A stretch of DNA of 64,000 nucleotides from Cercis canadensis (GCA_003255065.1 QAOA01005271.1:1911979-1975978); one strand, 5' to 3'. Counted from the first letter of the stretch, positions 1-13,410 are shown. Numbers and translations are program-made. The notes: a model not told the origin generated them from the letters alone.

Positions 1-455
1 GGTGATGGACAAGAATGGGGATTTTCTAATCCTTGTTAAAATGTGTTCATTTGTAGTAGACTGTCAGGTAAACTTTAACAAGGGATATTTGTCTAAATGA
101 CATTTTAAATGGTTGTAATTAAAAGGTGTATCTTATCTTTCCTTGCTGGGAGAATTTTTGATTGATATGGTGAGGACAGTCAGTTAAAGGTTTACCTGAT
201 AAGTTTATTGATAGATGGTTTATTCAAAATTTTTGTTTCCTTTTGCAGATTTTTTTCTCTTATTTAGGTCTCAAAATAGTGCTTATTTATCTGTAGGAGT
301 GGAAATAGCGTATGATATTTTTGTTTGTCATTAGATAGGTAGAGCTAGATTTTCTAGTTGGGGAAATAGCATATGGTATTGACATTCTACTAATTTTCAT
401 TTTTTGATGAAATGGTCTCTTGTCAATATATAATTTGATATTTTATTTTTTGCAG
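1..455 (+). other. Upstream intron sequence of the TT9-like gene
   Basis: This stretch precedes the first exon I can place and ends in a clear acceptor (TTTTTTGCAG at 446-455). It is T-rich with no long open frame, as expected of an intron. The 5' half of the gene lies left of the window. A short exon could be hidden near 1-40, but I could not support one. Confidence 0.5.
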
Positions 456-3400
456 CAAGCTTTAGTTGGTGAGGCTTCAGGGGAGGAGCAGCTTTTTTCT
501 TCAAGTAGCTTCATGAAGGATGGCATTGGTAGTGAGTTTGATGTCTATATGGAAAAGATCAAGGTTTGCAGTTCCCTCTATTTTTTCCTTTTTGGAAGGG
601 TGCTGGGTGTGGGTTCTATCTTGTTCATTATTGTTTGGCATTGAGCTTTTGATTTTATATTCATCTTGATGATAGTTCACATGCATGGGAGAAATGTTTA
701 CCAAATACTATAAATTTTAACCCAAACCGACAAAGCCAATTTCTGCATCTGTTCTGATGTTTTATTTGCTAATATGCTATTAATTTCATATCACGGAATG
801 GGACCATAAATATTTCTCATCTCACCTCATTAGAATTGGGGTTGGTTGGGCATTGACCTGGGTTACACTATTGAGAATTCTTGCTAGCTTCTCCACTAAG
901 GACATCCCAGGATTCCACCTTACTATGTGGAAAGATCTTGAATATATTTCTCTTTCTAAGAATGAACCTCATTGATCAATATTATGGGTACTATTTTGCA
1001 AGATCTCATGTTAGAAATGGCATTCTGGAAGGTGCTCATCCAAGAGTCTGGCTAAACTTCAAAATCTATATGAAGTGTATTCAGTATTCACCCTTTGATG
1101 ACTGAATTCTCAGTAGTCTGTGTTCTTCTGTAGATTACCTCTTTTGGTGCATAAAGTTTCTGGCATGGGTGATTGAAAGATTGTTGTAATACGTCATTAT
1201 TATGTTTGATCTCATTGGATTGCTTGGATATAAGTATTTGTATATAGCTATTTCAATAATGTCTACTATTTATAGTTTCTTATTGACGGCATACTGATTG
1301 CTAAATAATTGGATAGTAGATTCACTTATTTTGTAATTGTAGAATGTAGAGCAAATACCTATGCGTACTTGTTGCTCTTTTCTCTACTATTAACATCTAA
1401 AAGATGTATGCTTGATGGTTGGCTCCTTAATTCCCGTTTATTATGTTTCACAGGAGCAGTATGGAGTATTTTCCCCCTCCTCTGAAGTGGGAACAAGCCC
1501 TCGTGTACACAGATTTCAGGTACCTGTTTATCTCTAGTAGGGTCTTGTTGATATACTTTGTTTTTGGTCATAGTTTCTATGTACTATGAAAAGTTCCAGC
1601 CTGGTTATTGGGCTGCACATCTCTCATCTCTTTGCTTGAGGTCATGGAACTGTAGCCTCAAAATACTTGAGGATTGTTCTTTATGGTTAGTTGGTATACC
1701 TCCATGCTTGATTTATTTGCTGGACTTCTTAGGATTCACTCAAGCATTTGCTCATAGTTTTTAAATATGTAGGAGGCATATTGAGTCAATGAGGACAAAA
1801 ACTAAATGGTTAGTTATTTCTAATAATATAAACTAATTTTAGATTATACATATTATTTATTTTTTGACCACCTATTGTTTATAGATATATGATTAATATT
1901 CATGTAACCTTTCTTTTCCATAGCTTAGAAATGGCAGAAATTCTTGAAGGCTTAAAATTGAACCTTCTGGTCTAAAGTAAAACCATAATAGAAGAAACAA
2001 CCTCAGCTGAGGAGGCATGTTGCTTTCATGTGTGAGCAAATAGCATGAAGTCCGGCAGTTTACATAACTTTTGGTGTTTCGATCAGTTTTTAATTTCAGC
2101 AGCAATATCTTTTAAGTTCATTTTGAATATAGATTTCCTTCCTCTATTTCATTGTGAACAAAATTGTTGCTGTTGTTGTTTATAAAACAGTCAGAAAACA
2201 GTTTGGCAGATATGTTGTATTAATTTACAATTTATTGGCTGTTATTCTCAGTAGACTTTATGCCAATTGTAATGCTTTTGTAGGTTGCCAAACTGTTGCT
2301 TGTTTAAACTTATGCTTTGAAAAGGTGAAATGTTAATTGCATCATTTCCCTTTTCTTCTTATTAGTAGTATCTAAGTCTGCTTGGAACCTGTTTCTATAA
2401 CATATAGTTCAAAATTACCAGCAAAATATTTGTTTTCATTTACCATTTTTTCAATGGGTGGAGCTGCAATTTTTTTTTGATGGGAAGTCTAAATAATCTG
2501 AGTTTGTTAAGTTTGAAACTTGTAATTATATAATATTTATATATATGGGATGTGTTTTTCAGGTGCTTGATGCATTAGTCAGTCTCTTTTGCCGTTCTAA
2601 TATATCTGCAGAGACAATGTGGGATGGTGGTTGGCTTTTGCGCCAGTTGCTTCCGGACAGTGAGGCTGAATTTAACAGCCATCATCTTGAATTGCTGAAA
2701 GTAAGAGCATATGAGGCTATACCAACAAAACTTTGCATTTGCACATCTATAATTCTATATTATTTACAAATGTATACAGCAGCCCATCTGATTGCTTTGT
2801 GGGCTTAAGTAATAATGGGGCGTGGCTGAGTGGTACACCTGGCATGGCATCATTACTCATAAATGTCTGTTTGTTTTATGTCTTTTAGATATATTGCTTT
2901 TGAAAGTTCTCCTTTCTGATGTACAAATATAAAGCCTCCATGCATGAATTAACCATATAATTAGGGTTCATTTTTTAAATTTCCAATCCAGTAATATGAG
3001 GGCTACGGGTAAGTCTTTGGAGTTATGGTGACCTAAACCATGCTTTGACCAATCTGTAGTATAAACATAAAGGATTTGACCTCTGGTTATTGTATCTAGA
3101 CTTAGCTGACCAATAAGGAATTACCTCCTGTGTATTGAGGATGGTACATTGAATCCTGCAATCTCTCGATATCACTGTAGTGCCAAGTGATTAGTTTGGA
3201 TTAACCCAAAGCTTATTTTCAAGAAATTCCTAAATTTCTCTTCTAAGTGATCTCGCATCCTTGAAATATGGTTCCAAGTTCAGCAGTGATGGTTTTGCTT
3301 TCTATTGTGGAGATTATTCTACTTTGAGAATATCAGTTCAGTAAAGTTGTGAAGGAAGTTCTAAGCAGATAGGGAGATTAAAAAAAAAAGCATAAAAATT

Positions 3401-6220
3401 TAACACTGTTTGAAGGTGTCATCCAGGAAATGATAACATCATTAATCAATTATTGGATGAAAAGGGATTTGTTTCTAGGATATGGAAATTAAAAATTGGG
3501 GATGAGGGTTTTGTATGATGCAAACATTCTTCAGTCAGATAGTTGAAAAGTTGACAAGATAAGCACGTGTCAACGACAAGTCCCAAATCTTTAGATAATC
3601 AACTAATACATGGGATATAAGGGCTGGGTATAGTTGAATGACATTACCATTGCCATTTGAGTGATTTCCTATCAAAGTAAAGGAATAGAGAGTTGCTGGT
3701 GAAGAGAAAACAAACATAGAAACATAAAAAGTTGGTAAATAATGAAGAATCCTTCAACTCTTTTGACTTGTTGTATTTGTAGAAATGAAAAATGGGTGGC
3801 AGGGTCAAGAATCTTTGTGCAGACACTTGCGCATTGTCCTTGAGTGTTTTTTAAAAGATATTACTGTTTGATAAAGCTTGCCTTGATTGACACTCTTCTC
3901 TCCTCTTTTCTTCTATAGAGTTGCTAACTTTTGATAGTGGTGATTATAGAAATTTATGAATCAGATATGCACCAAGAATAACAAAGGGATGATAAATAAA
4001 CAAAAGAACAATCAAATAAAAAAAAAAAGCAGCTTCAACTTCACATTTTTATCTTTGTCCTGTATGTATGCCTTTTGCATCTCCTAATACTAATTATGTC
4101 TTTTTCATCTCCAATACAGGGTTCATACAAGAGTTGTGCTTCTGTTCTTGTAGATGAGGTTAGAGGTATTTGGCCTGATCTACTTATTACAGTTCTCTGC
4201 GATGAGTGGAGGAAGTGCAAACGAGGTGATTTTTCTTATCATTTATTGTTCTGCTTGATGGTTTGCTGTGTTGAAGAAGCTTACTTATGTGCTTGAACTA
4301 GAAAATTTTCTACCTGTAGCAATGGAGTCATCATCTCCTCGGACAGAACCAAAGTGCATGCTTTTGCCACCACAGAAGTTCTCTTCAGAAGGTTAGGTTG
4401 TAGCTGGTTTGACTTCAATTTTTAATTTTCAAGGTTCATTTTTCCTTGGTTGGAAGATGTTATGATGGGAGGAGTTTGTTCTTAAGACAACCTTTATATG
4501 ATGTATCTTCTTGTTGCTACAGATGATATTCCATATGGGTTATCATTTGCTGCTGGAGAAAGAATGCACGAGTTGGTGAAGGTCTGTAATGTTCTTATCT
4601 TTTAATCCTTTTTTTTTTTAAAAAATATACTAGACATAATGGATGCTAATTCTGTGGGACCATCTCATTTCAGTTCTTCATATGTATGTATACCTTTAAA
4701 TGATGATGAGCCTCTTATTCTCTTTTCCATTTTAGGTATTTGTACTTCTGCACCAACTTCAAATATTCACTCTTGGTCGAGATTTGCCTGAGCAACCTCC
4801 TATTTATNATTTGCTGCTGGAGAAAGAATGCACGAGTTGGTGAAGGTCTGTAATGTTCTTATCTTTTAATCCTTTTTTTTTTTAAAATATACTAGACATA
4901 ATGGATGCTAATTCTGTGGGACCATCTCATTTCAGTTCTTCATATGTATGTATACCTTTAAATGATGATGAGCCTCTTATTCTCTTTTCCATTTTAGGTA
5001 TTTGTACTTCTGCACCAACTTCAAATATTCACTCTTGGTCGAGATTTGCCTGAGCAACCTCCTATTTATCCCCTTGGTGATCTTCCTGAGAACTCTCGTT
5101 CTCAAACTTCTGGCCTTGATGCAACAGGCCCAAAGCCAGGCAATGAAGTCAGCCTTGGTCAGTCTTCTGAACTGTATTTTTCTGTAGACTCTCATGACTG
5201 CATTCACAGACATTGGGGTTATTACTTTCCTGTAATTTGGCTGTCTATTGTCCATCCACAAATAATATAGCTCCTTATATGCGAGGAAAGTAATTGAAAA
5301 GAAACAAAAAGTCTCCCTTGTAGTTGTATTATTGTCTCCTAGGTATCTATTTAATTGATGGTTGTACATTACAAAAATTTTCCTTCACCAATCCTTGTGA
5401 AGCTTTGGCAAACCTGCGGTTCATTTAGGAACTGATCTCAATTTTTATAATACTAGAGTAATTAGCTATGAAGAGTTGTCAGTTATCTAGTTTTAATTGG
5501 TCTAATTGCTATGTGCAGTTAATGCTGTGCCTTGTAGAATTGCTTTTGAGAGGGGCAAAGAACGTTATTTTTGCTTTCTAGCAGTCTCCATAGGAACATC
5601 TGGGTGGCTTGTGCTTGCAGAAGAATTGCCACTGAAGAAGAATTACGGAATCATCCGGGTCACTGCACCTTTGGCCGGGTGCAATGTATGTGTAGTTGTC
5701 TGCTACCCTTGCAACTCTATCTTGAATCGAGTAGTTTGTTTAGCTGACAATTACGTTATAAATTTATTTTGTTAGTTAGAGACAGAATCAAACCATGTAA
5801 TATAATTTGAAAAGATGAATATTATTGATTTTAACTTTGATCTGTCAGTATATAATAATTTTACTATCATTTCTTGTCTTCATCCTTTAGCCCAGGGTTG
5901 ATGATAAACATTCGAGATGGTTACACTTGAGGATCCGTCCATCCTCTCTACCCTTCCTGGATCCTGTCAAGTTCAATGTCTACGGAAGAATAAAATCAAA
6001 AGCTTTGGTAGATGGAAGATGGACATTGGCGTTCAGGGATGAGGAGTCTTGCAAGTCTGCCTTATTCATGACTCTTGAAGAGATTAAATTTCTAAGCGAT
6101 GAGGTCCATAGAAGATTAAAACCTTTGCTCAACCTTGAAACTGCAATAGATCCATCGAGCTCTTCTTTCCATCTTCCAGAGGTCTCCTCTCCATATAAAA
6201 CACCTCCAGATTCATTGTAA
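456..6220 (+). CDS. TT9: TRANSPARENT TESTA 9 / CLEC16A-like protein, C-terminal part (5' end outside window)
   Basis: Nine exons join in phase: 456-563, 1454-1519, 2563-2700, 4120-4225, 4320-4391, 4523-4581, 4998-5157, 5519-5685 and 5891-6220 (stop TAA 6218-6220), giving 401 residues. The encoded protein matches my memory of plant CLEC16A-like proteins, above all the segment around SIGTSGWLVLAEELPLKKN and the following PRVDDKHSRWLHLRIRPSSL. The N-terminal FPL domain that names the family would lie upstream, outside the window. In Arabidopsis TT9/GFS9 is a peripheral membrane protein of the Golgi, needed for vacuole development, protein sorting and proanthocyanidin accumulation in the seed coat; the same role here is inferred. 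Exons 6 and 7 are disturbed by a duplicated block around the N at 4808, so a copy of the start of exon 7 (4736-4807) is left as a stub. The model skips it. The family call is firm; exact exon ends are hand-made. Confidence 0.85.
4545..4807. repeat. Duplicated block, copy 1 (probable assembly artefact)
   Basis: This 263-bp block covers the 3' part of TT9 exon 6, the following intron and the first 72 bases of exon 7. It recurs right after a single N at 4808 as 4809-5069. By eye the copies differ only in the length of one A run next to an 11-T run (six A versus four A). Keeping both copies breaks exon 7, while using one restores a continuous reading frame, so overlapping contig ends that were not merged are the likeliest cause. 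Confidence 0.85.
4809..5069. repeat. Duplicated block, copy 2 (probable assembly artefact)
   Basis: This is the second copy of the block at 4545-4807, shorter by two A residues. It continues without break into the rest of TT9 exon 7, so this copy supplies exon 7 in the gene model. Confidence 0.85.
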
Positions 6221-6531
6221 GTCCCTTGACTTGGTTTTACAACAATAGGTTGTTTACTCAAGGGGTGGGAAATTATTAAGTCTTGTCACCCTTTTGTATA
6301 TGCTCCAAACACAATACATACCAGATTTGTAGATTAGCAATTGTGGTTTAGCTTGATTCTTTTTGTAAACTAGCCTATCCTTGTCCTGATCTGTAAGTTT
6401 ACCCTTCCTCTCATTCTTTAGCAGCTCTAACCTAGGCCCCATATTTTCTTTCTCCTTTTTGGTTACATAATTAGTGAGCTCTGTGACAATGTATATTTGA
6501 GGGAACCCATAATGAAAGCTTTTCCTACTTT

Positions 6532-6533
<2 letters not shown>

Positions 6534-6567
<34 letters not shown>

Positions 6568-6572
6568 NTTTT
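6534..6572. repeat. Poly-T tract with single N
   Basis: A T run of nearly 40 bases is interrupted only by an N at 6568, near the expected 3' UTR of TT9. The N probably marks an unresolved homopolymer length. Confidence 0.8.
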
Positions 6573-7020
6573 CTGAAACAGATGTCTTTATTTGTATCAT
6601 GTGTGTTAATGCTTATTAATTTTATTCAGTAATGAAATATTTTTCCTCAATTTTCCACGAATGTCTTTATTTTCTGTACAATGTTAATTTTATGGATCTC
6701 TTTCTGCAGTTATTCGTTTTTTGATTGATGGGATCAGTGTCTCTTGCTATTTTGTGTGCGTATGTACACGAGAGGGAGAAAGAAAGAACAACTTAGAATG
6801 TGGAACATCTTTTGAAAATTGCACACATGTTTCTTATCACTACTCAATGATTTCAAATTCTTGAAAGGCAATATTGAAGAATACTGCACGAAGGAATTTT
6901 TATATGCTCTCCTTTATTACTTTTGCATCTTCACTACATGGCCTCAGTTTCTATTGTGGTAAAACGAAGGGTAGAGAAATGTAGGTTTTTGGCATGTGTA
7001 CCATCGCGTGTTAGTATTCA

Positions 7021-7248
7021 CCAGCATCATAAAAATGAAGGGCTTAAAGATGTGTATGAAATTACACCTAGTTTGGCGAGGACAGTTCTTTGTTAGTATT
7101 ACAGTATTACTAATATTTCTTCTGCGTCTGGTAAATTTACCAGTATCATAAAAATGAGTGGCTTGAAGATGTGCATATAATTACACTTAGTGCGGAGGAC
7201 AGTTCTTCTAGTAATATAGTATTACTAATATTTCTTCTGGATCTGGTA
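7021..7248. repeat. Imperfect tandem duplication, two units of about 115 bp
   Basis: Unit 1 (about 7021-7139) and unit 2 (about 7140-7248) share a common order: CATAAAAATGA, then GGCTT-AAGATGTG, then AATTACAC, GAGGACAGTTCTT, AGTATTACTAATATTTCTTC and finally TCTGGTAA. They differ by scattered substitutions and small indels, so the duplication is not recent. No function is apparent. Confidence 0.75.
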
Positions 7249-9502
7249 AGCATTGAAAATTTGACGACAATAATCTGATATTGGAGCATGTTACAGAGGG
7301 GTGATAGAGGTTTTACTGTTTTAGAATGAAGACACATTGAGATTAACTTGAGCTTGACTGTAATAAGCTGCAAGGGAAGCTACCAAATTTTACCATATAC
7401 ACCAAATTTGTGGGTTTCGCCTAACTAAAAATATCAAAACAAAAGTTTTGCAAGATTGCCCTCATTGTCGAAGTCCATAACATTAAATACATAATTCAGG
7501 AAAAGTACAGCAACACTAGAATAGTAATGATTTAAGGCTTATTGCGCTGATCTCTTTTGGGTTGTTTAACTTGTATTCTTTTTAAAACTTTGCAATGGCA
7601 TTCTCAACAGTGATGATTGGCTAAACCAAGTATATCATTGTGAACTTTTGTTTCCAACTGAAGGCAATTGATATCTCTTTTAGAGCACTAATTGAATCGG
7701 AAAGCGAGGGACCCAAAATAATGAGGATTAAGGGGTAACCTAACATTAAAAGAAAGCAAAATGGAGTTCGTCATGATTAAACCTTAATCGGAGATGCACC
7801 TTTTCAAGAAACTCCACCAAACCACTTGGCAAGAAAGTGACACCCAGATGCGTGTAAATTAAAATGGTATTCTGAATCTATTACATTTATAATATATATA
7901 CTCTTAAGCTGCAATTACCAACCATTAAACTTATACTCAACTTAAATCTTGACACATGAAAGGATCTAAATCCATAGTAATTTCTTTTGAGTTCTTTTAG
8001 TTACACTGACACATTATTTATTGGGTTATTGAAACTCTACCTATTAAAACTTTAATCAGCAAAACAAATTATTGAACGTTAGTACAATTAGTAGTACTTT
8101 CTTTCTTCTTTCAGAAGAGAGATTTCATAGTGTAGAACTACTGTACCAAGTTGCAAAATAACATCCAATCCATGGCCTCCAAAAATAGTTTTACATCTCA
8201 TGTACAATTTGTTTCATATTTTGTGGTCCATTATTATATGGGCCATATTGGAATTCAATTATAATGACTGGATATCTATCATTCACCTATCATAGAGTAA
8301 CTTTACATAATTAAAACAGCAGGACACTCAAGTGCTTTTTCTAAAGCAATATAAAATTTTATGATCATATCTTAATCTGACGCAGAAAATCAAAACCATG
8401 ATGGTGTTCTAAGATGAGAAGACAGGACCCACATACGCCGTTCAATCATGCATCCTTTTAGGTCAAAGTAATGATACAGAATTTTAAAGAAAGAAAATGG
8501 AACCAGAAAGTGTCAATGTCTTGTAGTGGAGGGAGGCAGATTTCTTAATTCTCCTTTGTTTTTTTTTTTTCTCTCTCTAGTTTTCAAGTGGGTAGATGCA
8601 TGTATATTTGTGCATGGCCAAAGATACAAATGAATGATATGATATATGAATGTTCATTGATTACCACAAATGAGGGAAAAGAAAAAAGAACAACAATGGC
8701 AATTAAAAATAAAATAATTTAGCAAAAAAGGTATTGAAGAACCTAAGCCTTGTGTCTTGAGTTCCATTTCTCTACTTGCTCTGTCATTCTATAATCTCTC
8801 TTTAAATTTACTTTCCTTAAAAAAAAAAAAAAGAAGATATTATGTACCTTATTACAAGTGACTTTGTCGTTTTCGTATAACCATATCTTAGAGATGCTAA
8901 TCAAGAATTTGGTATTCAAATGTTTTCTTCTTGGTCACCATATTAAAATTTATAGGTGAAAGTACTAGTTATCTCTCCTTGTGTAACCCATGTCAGTAGT
9001 ATTTTTTATCTTTGAAAAAGAAAAGAAAATCAACCCTAGAAACTTTGGAAAGTAACCTATGAATAGTATAATGAAATAATTATTTGAGACTGGTGGTTTT
9101 TCAGAAATTATGGACAACACATGTGTTTCTTGTACGATTATCACATACATAAACCCCTTCGCGTCAATTATGCATAAAGTATGAGAGGATCATACGTTGT
9201 TATAAACCTAAGAATATTAGAATCTTGTGCATTTTATACCCATATGTATTCATATAACAAATTCCTCTGCCCCCAACGAACTTTAAATTCAATTGGATCC
9301 CCACTAAATTAAAGAAAAAGTTCAATTCTAAGAAGGTTTTATCATTGTAGAAAAATCACAAAAGAGAAATGAAATGATAAGGGATAAAGTAGAAGGAAAA
9401 CAAACACATTCTATTAGGAAAATTAGCGGTTACACAAAGCTATCACTTCCATTTTACATCTTGTGGACAATTTTACAGAAAACCCCCAGTACCCAAAGTC
9501 AG

Positions 9503-12500
9503 TTAATTCATCAAGTAATTAACTTGGATGTTGTTGGGCAGAGATGAACTCATGAACCCACTATCCAAAATTTGATCTCCTTTACCACCCCAAGAAAGTT
9601 TAAAAACTATACCCTCCTTCCCGCCAAAGTTAACTGTTTTTAAGCTGGTTTGAAAAATTTCTTTCAGCCATTTCTCAAACAAGCTGTTAGTAAAAGAACC
9701 AGACCCAAATTTTACTTCCTCTAGCACCCTCTCTTCCACGCTAAAATTTACCAAATTTTGCTTCCCACAAACCTCCTCAAAAGACCCTTTGATCTTGGAC
9801 AAAAACAACTCTGCCGTTTCTCGGTCCCTAGCTGGACTTCGATTGAATTCAAAGCGATTCTCAATTGAGTCAAGAAATCCATTTGGGTTCAAGGGATCAA
9901 CTATGCTTTCTCTTGTCAAATCACTAGAAATGGGACTACTTTCCCCTGTTTTATCTTCCCCATCATCTTCTTCATCAGCTCTGATATTCAGATCAAGGGT
10001 GTTAAAGCTTGATTGCCTTGAAAACTCTCTCTTTTTATTCCCTTGTTCAGAACCCACCAACCTCTCTTCCTTTTCTTCAACTCTGGGGTTCTTGGTCTTG
10101 GTGAACAAATCCCATTCAGCTTTGCGCTTGTGCTCCAAATAAGGTGCCTCCAAGTTAGGCTTAGTTTTACTGACCTGTAACACCATTTTGATCACAGAGT
10201 CCTGATTCTGTTCTTCATTGCTTGTGAAGCCACTGTTACTCAATATAAATATTGCTTGTCCTGAATTCTCCTCTCTCCTACATAAATCTCCAAACTTTCC
10301 TGTTTCAAATCCATCAGCCAGGAATTTCTTGAACTGGGTATCTGCAAAATCAACATTTTCTATCAAGATCACAAGCTGTCCACGGGTTTTCAATGCTCTA
10401 GCCAGCATTTCAGAACATGGGGCTGCGGAAATTTCTTTCTTTCTCATGTCCAAGTGAAAGAACAAATCAGCTGAGCCAAAAACTGATTCTGCAATTGCGC
10501 GTGCCAACCTTGTTTTTCCAATAGAGTCATTGCCCTGCATAATAAACCAAGTAGTATGTTGCTTTGCTGATTTGGAATCAACCAAGGCCTCTGCTATTGA
10601 AGGAACTGTTTCAGATTGCCATGGCACATTCTCCTGCAACAGTTTACAAATATGAGCTCGTCGCAGTGTTCTATCAGTTATATTTTCCACCGTTTGCCCT
10701 GAATCACCGAATGGGGAATTCCCAAGAGCAAGAGTAATCTTTACTTCTTTACCTTCCGTGCCCTTAAGAGAATCCAAGCTTGGCTCTGGTGCTTGCTGTT
10801 TTTGAGTTCCACTGCTGAAATTGAACTCAATGGTGCATGATTGTTGTCGCCGGAATCGAGGTACCAGATTGGAGCTGTAAGTGGGTTTCATGGCAGAGTC
10901 GGTGAAGGATATGGAACTTGAATCTGGGAAGATACTACCTTGGTTTGTCCACCATGGGTATGTTGAACTATAAGGATAGTTTTTATTGCTGCTCCAATTG
11001 TTCTGAGAATGCTTGCTTTGGTGTAGACAGTGGCACAATCTATTCCACTTTCTTCTCAACTGGATCAATTCATCCTGAAAACATAAAAACTTTGATAAGC
11101 CACTCATGTTTCTAAATACAATTGCATGTATATACCAAAAAGCCAAAGTTATTGCACAATTTATTGTGTTTTGGCCTATTCAATTGTACACACCACACAC
11201 CTTTTGGTGAGCTTCTGTGCTATGAGACTGAAGCCAGGAAGGCAACAGTTTCTTCTGGCCTGGTTTGAACAACTGAGCTTCTTTTTCATAATTGGAGGCA
11301 CATTCTTCACAGCAAGTAAGCTTATCCTCTTCCTCCTTGCCACTGAAGGGCTTTGTTTCCAGCATATGTGATGGGTTCTGGGAGATGGTCATCTTTGAAT
11401 CAAAGACACTGCAAATTGAATGCACAAGCTCCATTAATAAACATCCAAAAGTAAACAAATAGACATTTTTGAATATGTTCTACTTCTGAATCTTATTTGA
11501 GTTCAATTCTTACCACAGTATATATTAATTCCTATTTCCTGCCTAAGCCAAATTTGACAGAGATTATGGAACGATTGCAATAAGACATTTCCTAAAAGGC
11601 TATATACTGACAAAACAAAGTGAAGCAGAAAGGCACCGCTTCATGTCTGCCTCACCAACCAACCACACTTTTGACAGTGGCTTCAGGCATCATTCAGAGA
11701 CCGTATGTAGAGTACTCAGCAACAAAAAAAAATAAAAAAAAAATAAATAAATAAGCTTCAAAGAACGACCATCACTGGATGATTTTTTTTTTTCTGCTTT
11801 TTTTTTTTCCGTTTAATTGAAGTCATCAATATATCTGTCATTAAAGAAATTAAGCAGGAAATTTAATTACCTGGAAGCATGGAGACTCAAACCAAGTCCA
11901 CCTGATGGAACAGGAACAGCCTGAAGAGCCCACTGGGTCTCAAGAGAGGGTTGCCTCATTTGACACCTCATGTATGTTTGATAACTTGCAGTGGCCATTA
12001 ACCATACCTTAGCATTTGAGCTCTCATAGTCAGAGAATAACTTGCTTATTTCTGAAACTAGATGATCAACTGGATTATAACCAGAGATTAATTCTCTATC
12101 AGGAGAACCTTCCTCTTTTTCACTCAAAGTTGTCTCCACTGTCCATTTTAAGTCTCCAATATGGATAATGACACCCCCTCCCCCTGATGCAATAGAGTCC
12201 ACCTTTCTTTTCAGTTCAGAGAGGCTCATTTCAACCTCTTGTCTTTTCATGACCCTAAAAGAAATTGGTGCCAATTGAAATCTGATAAAATGGGTTGATT
12301 TCAACTCATCAGGAACCTCTCCTTTCTCTAACCTTCCCATCAGCTCTCCCACAAGGCCTTCAGTTAGGGACAGTGAGTCACCAACTATCACAGTGTTCTT
12401 TCTCTTTTTCTTCACTAGGATATCCAGAACCAACTTGATATCTTCCTTTGAAGAGGCTGAGTCAGTGATGGGATGCACTGGTATTCTCTTTTGAGGAGAA

Positions 12501-12926
12501 AAGAGAACTGGGTTGTACTCAGAAGTGTAAGTCAAGAAATGGGTCTGCCTGAAATTATGGCTAGGGTTGATGGTATCTCTCTGGCTTTCAGAAGGAGAAG
12601 GTGAACAAGGAGAAGAGAAAACACCACCAGAACTGTTGTAACACTGGAAAACAGAAGGGGCTGAAGAGTCCTCTATGTTGTTCTTAACAGCAGTGCTAGA
12701 GAACCCAGCCTCTCTCATAACCCTGCTAACACTAGGGTCATCAAGAATAGAAATGATAAGCTGTTCAAGCTCTACCTTTATGGTCAGAAGTGGTTGTTGT
12801 TGCTGTTGCTCTATGCATCCCCTTCTCTGGTGAGCCTGTGCTCTTTTGAGTGCAGCAATGAGAGCGTTTGAAAGTTGTGGCTGGGTGTGGAGCAAAGGAC
12901 CTGGTGTTGTTGGGAGCCTGTTGAGA

Positions 12927-12961
<35 letters not shown>

Positions 12962-13165
12962 AAGAGGATGTGAAGTTTGGTGTGGCTGAGATTTGAGACA
13001 AGCCCTTCTCAAGGAACTGGCTCTTAGGCTCAGCAAAGTGGCTGCCACATGCAGAGGAGTGACCTGTGCATGGCCCCTCCTCCTGGCCAACCCCAGAGAG
13101 TGCTTCAAGATTGAAGCAGCCTCCGCTGTGAGGGTCTGCTGCAATGCACAAGCTCCTGAGCGCAT
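9503..13165 (-). CDS. SMXL5: SMAX1-LIKE protein of the SMXL4/5 type
   Basis: Three exons on the minus strand, 13165-11871, 11408-11201 and 11074-9503, encode 1024 residues; I recall Arabidopsis SMXL5 as similar in length. The start is the ATG at 13165 ([13 protein letters not shown]), which fits the family; an in-frame ATG ten codons upstream (13195) lacks conservation. Residues 1-170 form the double Clp-N domain ([35 protein letters not shown]). A Walker A motif GNDSIGKT lies at about 682-689, a weak Walker B (LVILIENVD) near 735-743, and an EAR-type repression motif LDLNI at about 861-865. The C-terminus ([13 protein letters not shown]) is typical of SMXL4/5. In Arabidopsis SMXL3/4/5 act in the nucleus to promote phloem formation and are not targets of MAX2-dependent turnover. 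I did not see the RGKT degron motif of strigolactone-responsive members. SMXL4 versus SMXL5 is not settled by reading alone. Confidence 0.93.
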
Positions 13166-13408
13166 CACTTGTATAAAACCCACCCCCCTCACCACCCCCT
13201 TTGTGTCAGAACCTCTTCTTCAGAACCACACCTTCTTCTTCTTTCTTTTCTTATCTACCCCTTTTCCACCCCACCCCACTCTTTCTCAGATATGTCCTAG
13301 CTAGAGACTTGGTGTTATTCCTCTCTTGTGATCAGAGGAATTAAGCTTGAATAAACTTCCTGAGTTTGAAGGATTGGGAGCTTAAGCTCAAACAAGCTCT
13401 GAGAGAGA

Positions 13409-13410
<2 letters not shown>

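Larger units (their letters stand above)
6221..9502. other. Intergenic region between TT9 and the SMXL gene (3' ends facing each other)
   Basis: The two genes converge here, so both 3' UTRs should lie in this 3.3-kb stretch. It is AT-rich and has no ORF with family resemblance. It holds a long poly-T tract broken by an N at 6568, and an imperfect tandem duplication at 7021-7248. I saw nothing else to annotate. Confidence 0.6.

Noticed and set aside
2810-2860. GTGGCTGAGTGGTACAC in a TT9 intron, reminiscent of a tRNA D arm
   Set aside because: No matching acceptor, anticodon or T arm follows, so no tRNA can be folded.
4977-5369. 130-codon minus-strand ORF overlapping TT9 exon 7
   Set aside because: It is antisense to a well-supported exon and runs into the intron, with no family resemblance; it is a shadow frame.
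13166-13195. Upstream in-frame ATG of SMXL5
   Set aside because: The family starts at M-R-x-G-x-x-x-x-Q-Q, which corresponds to the ATG at 13165.
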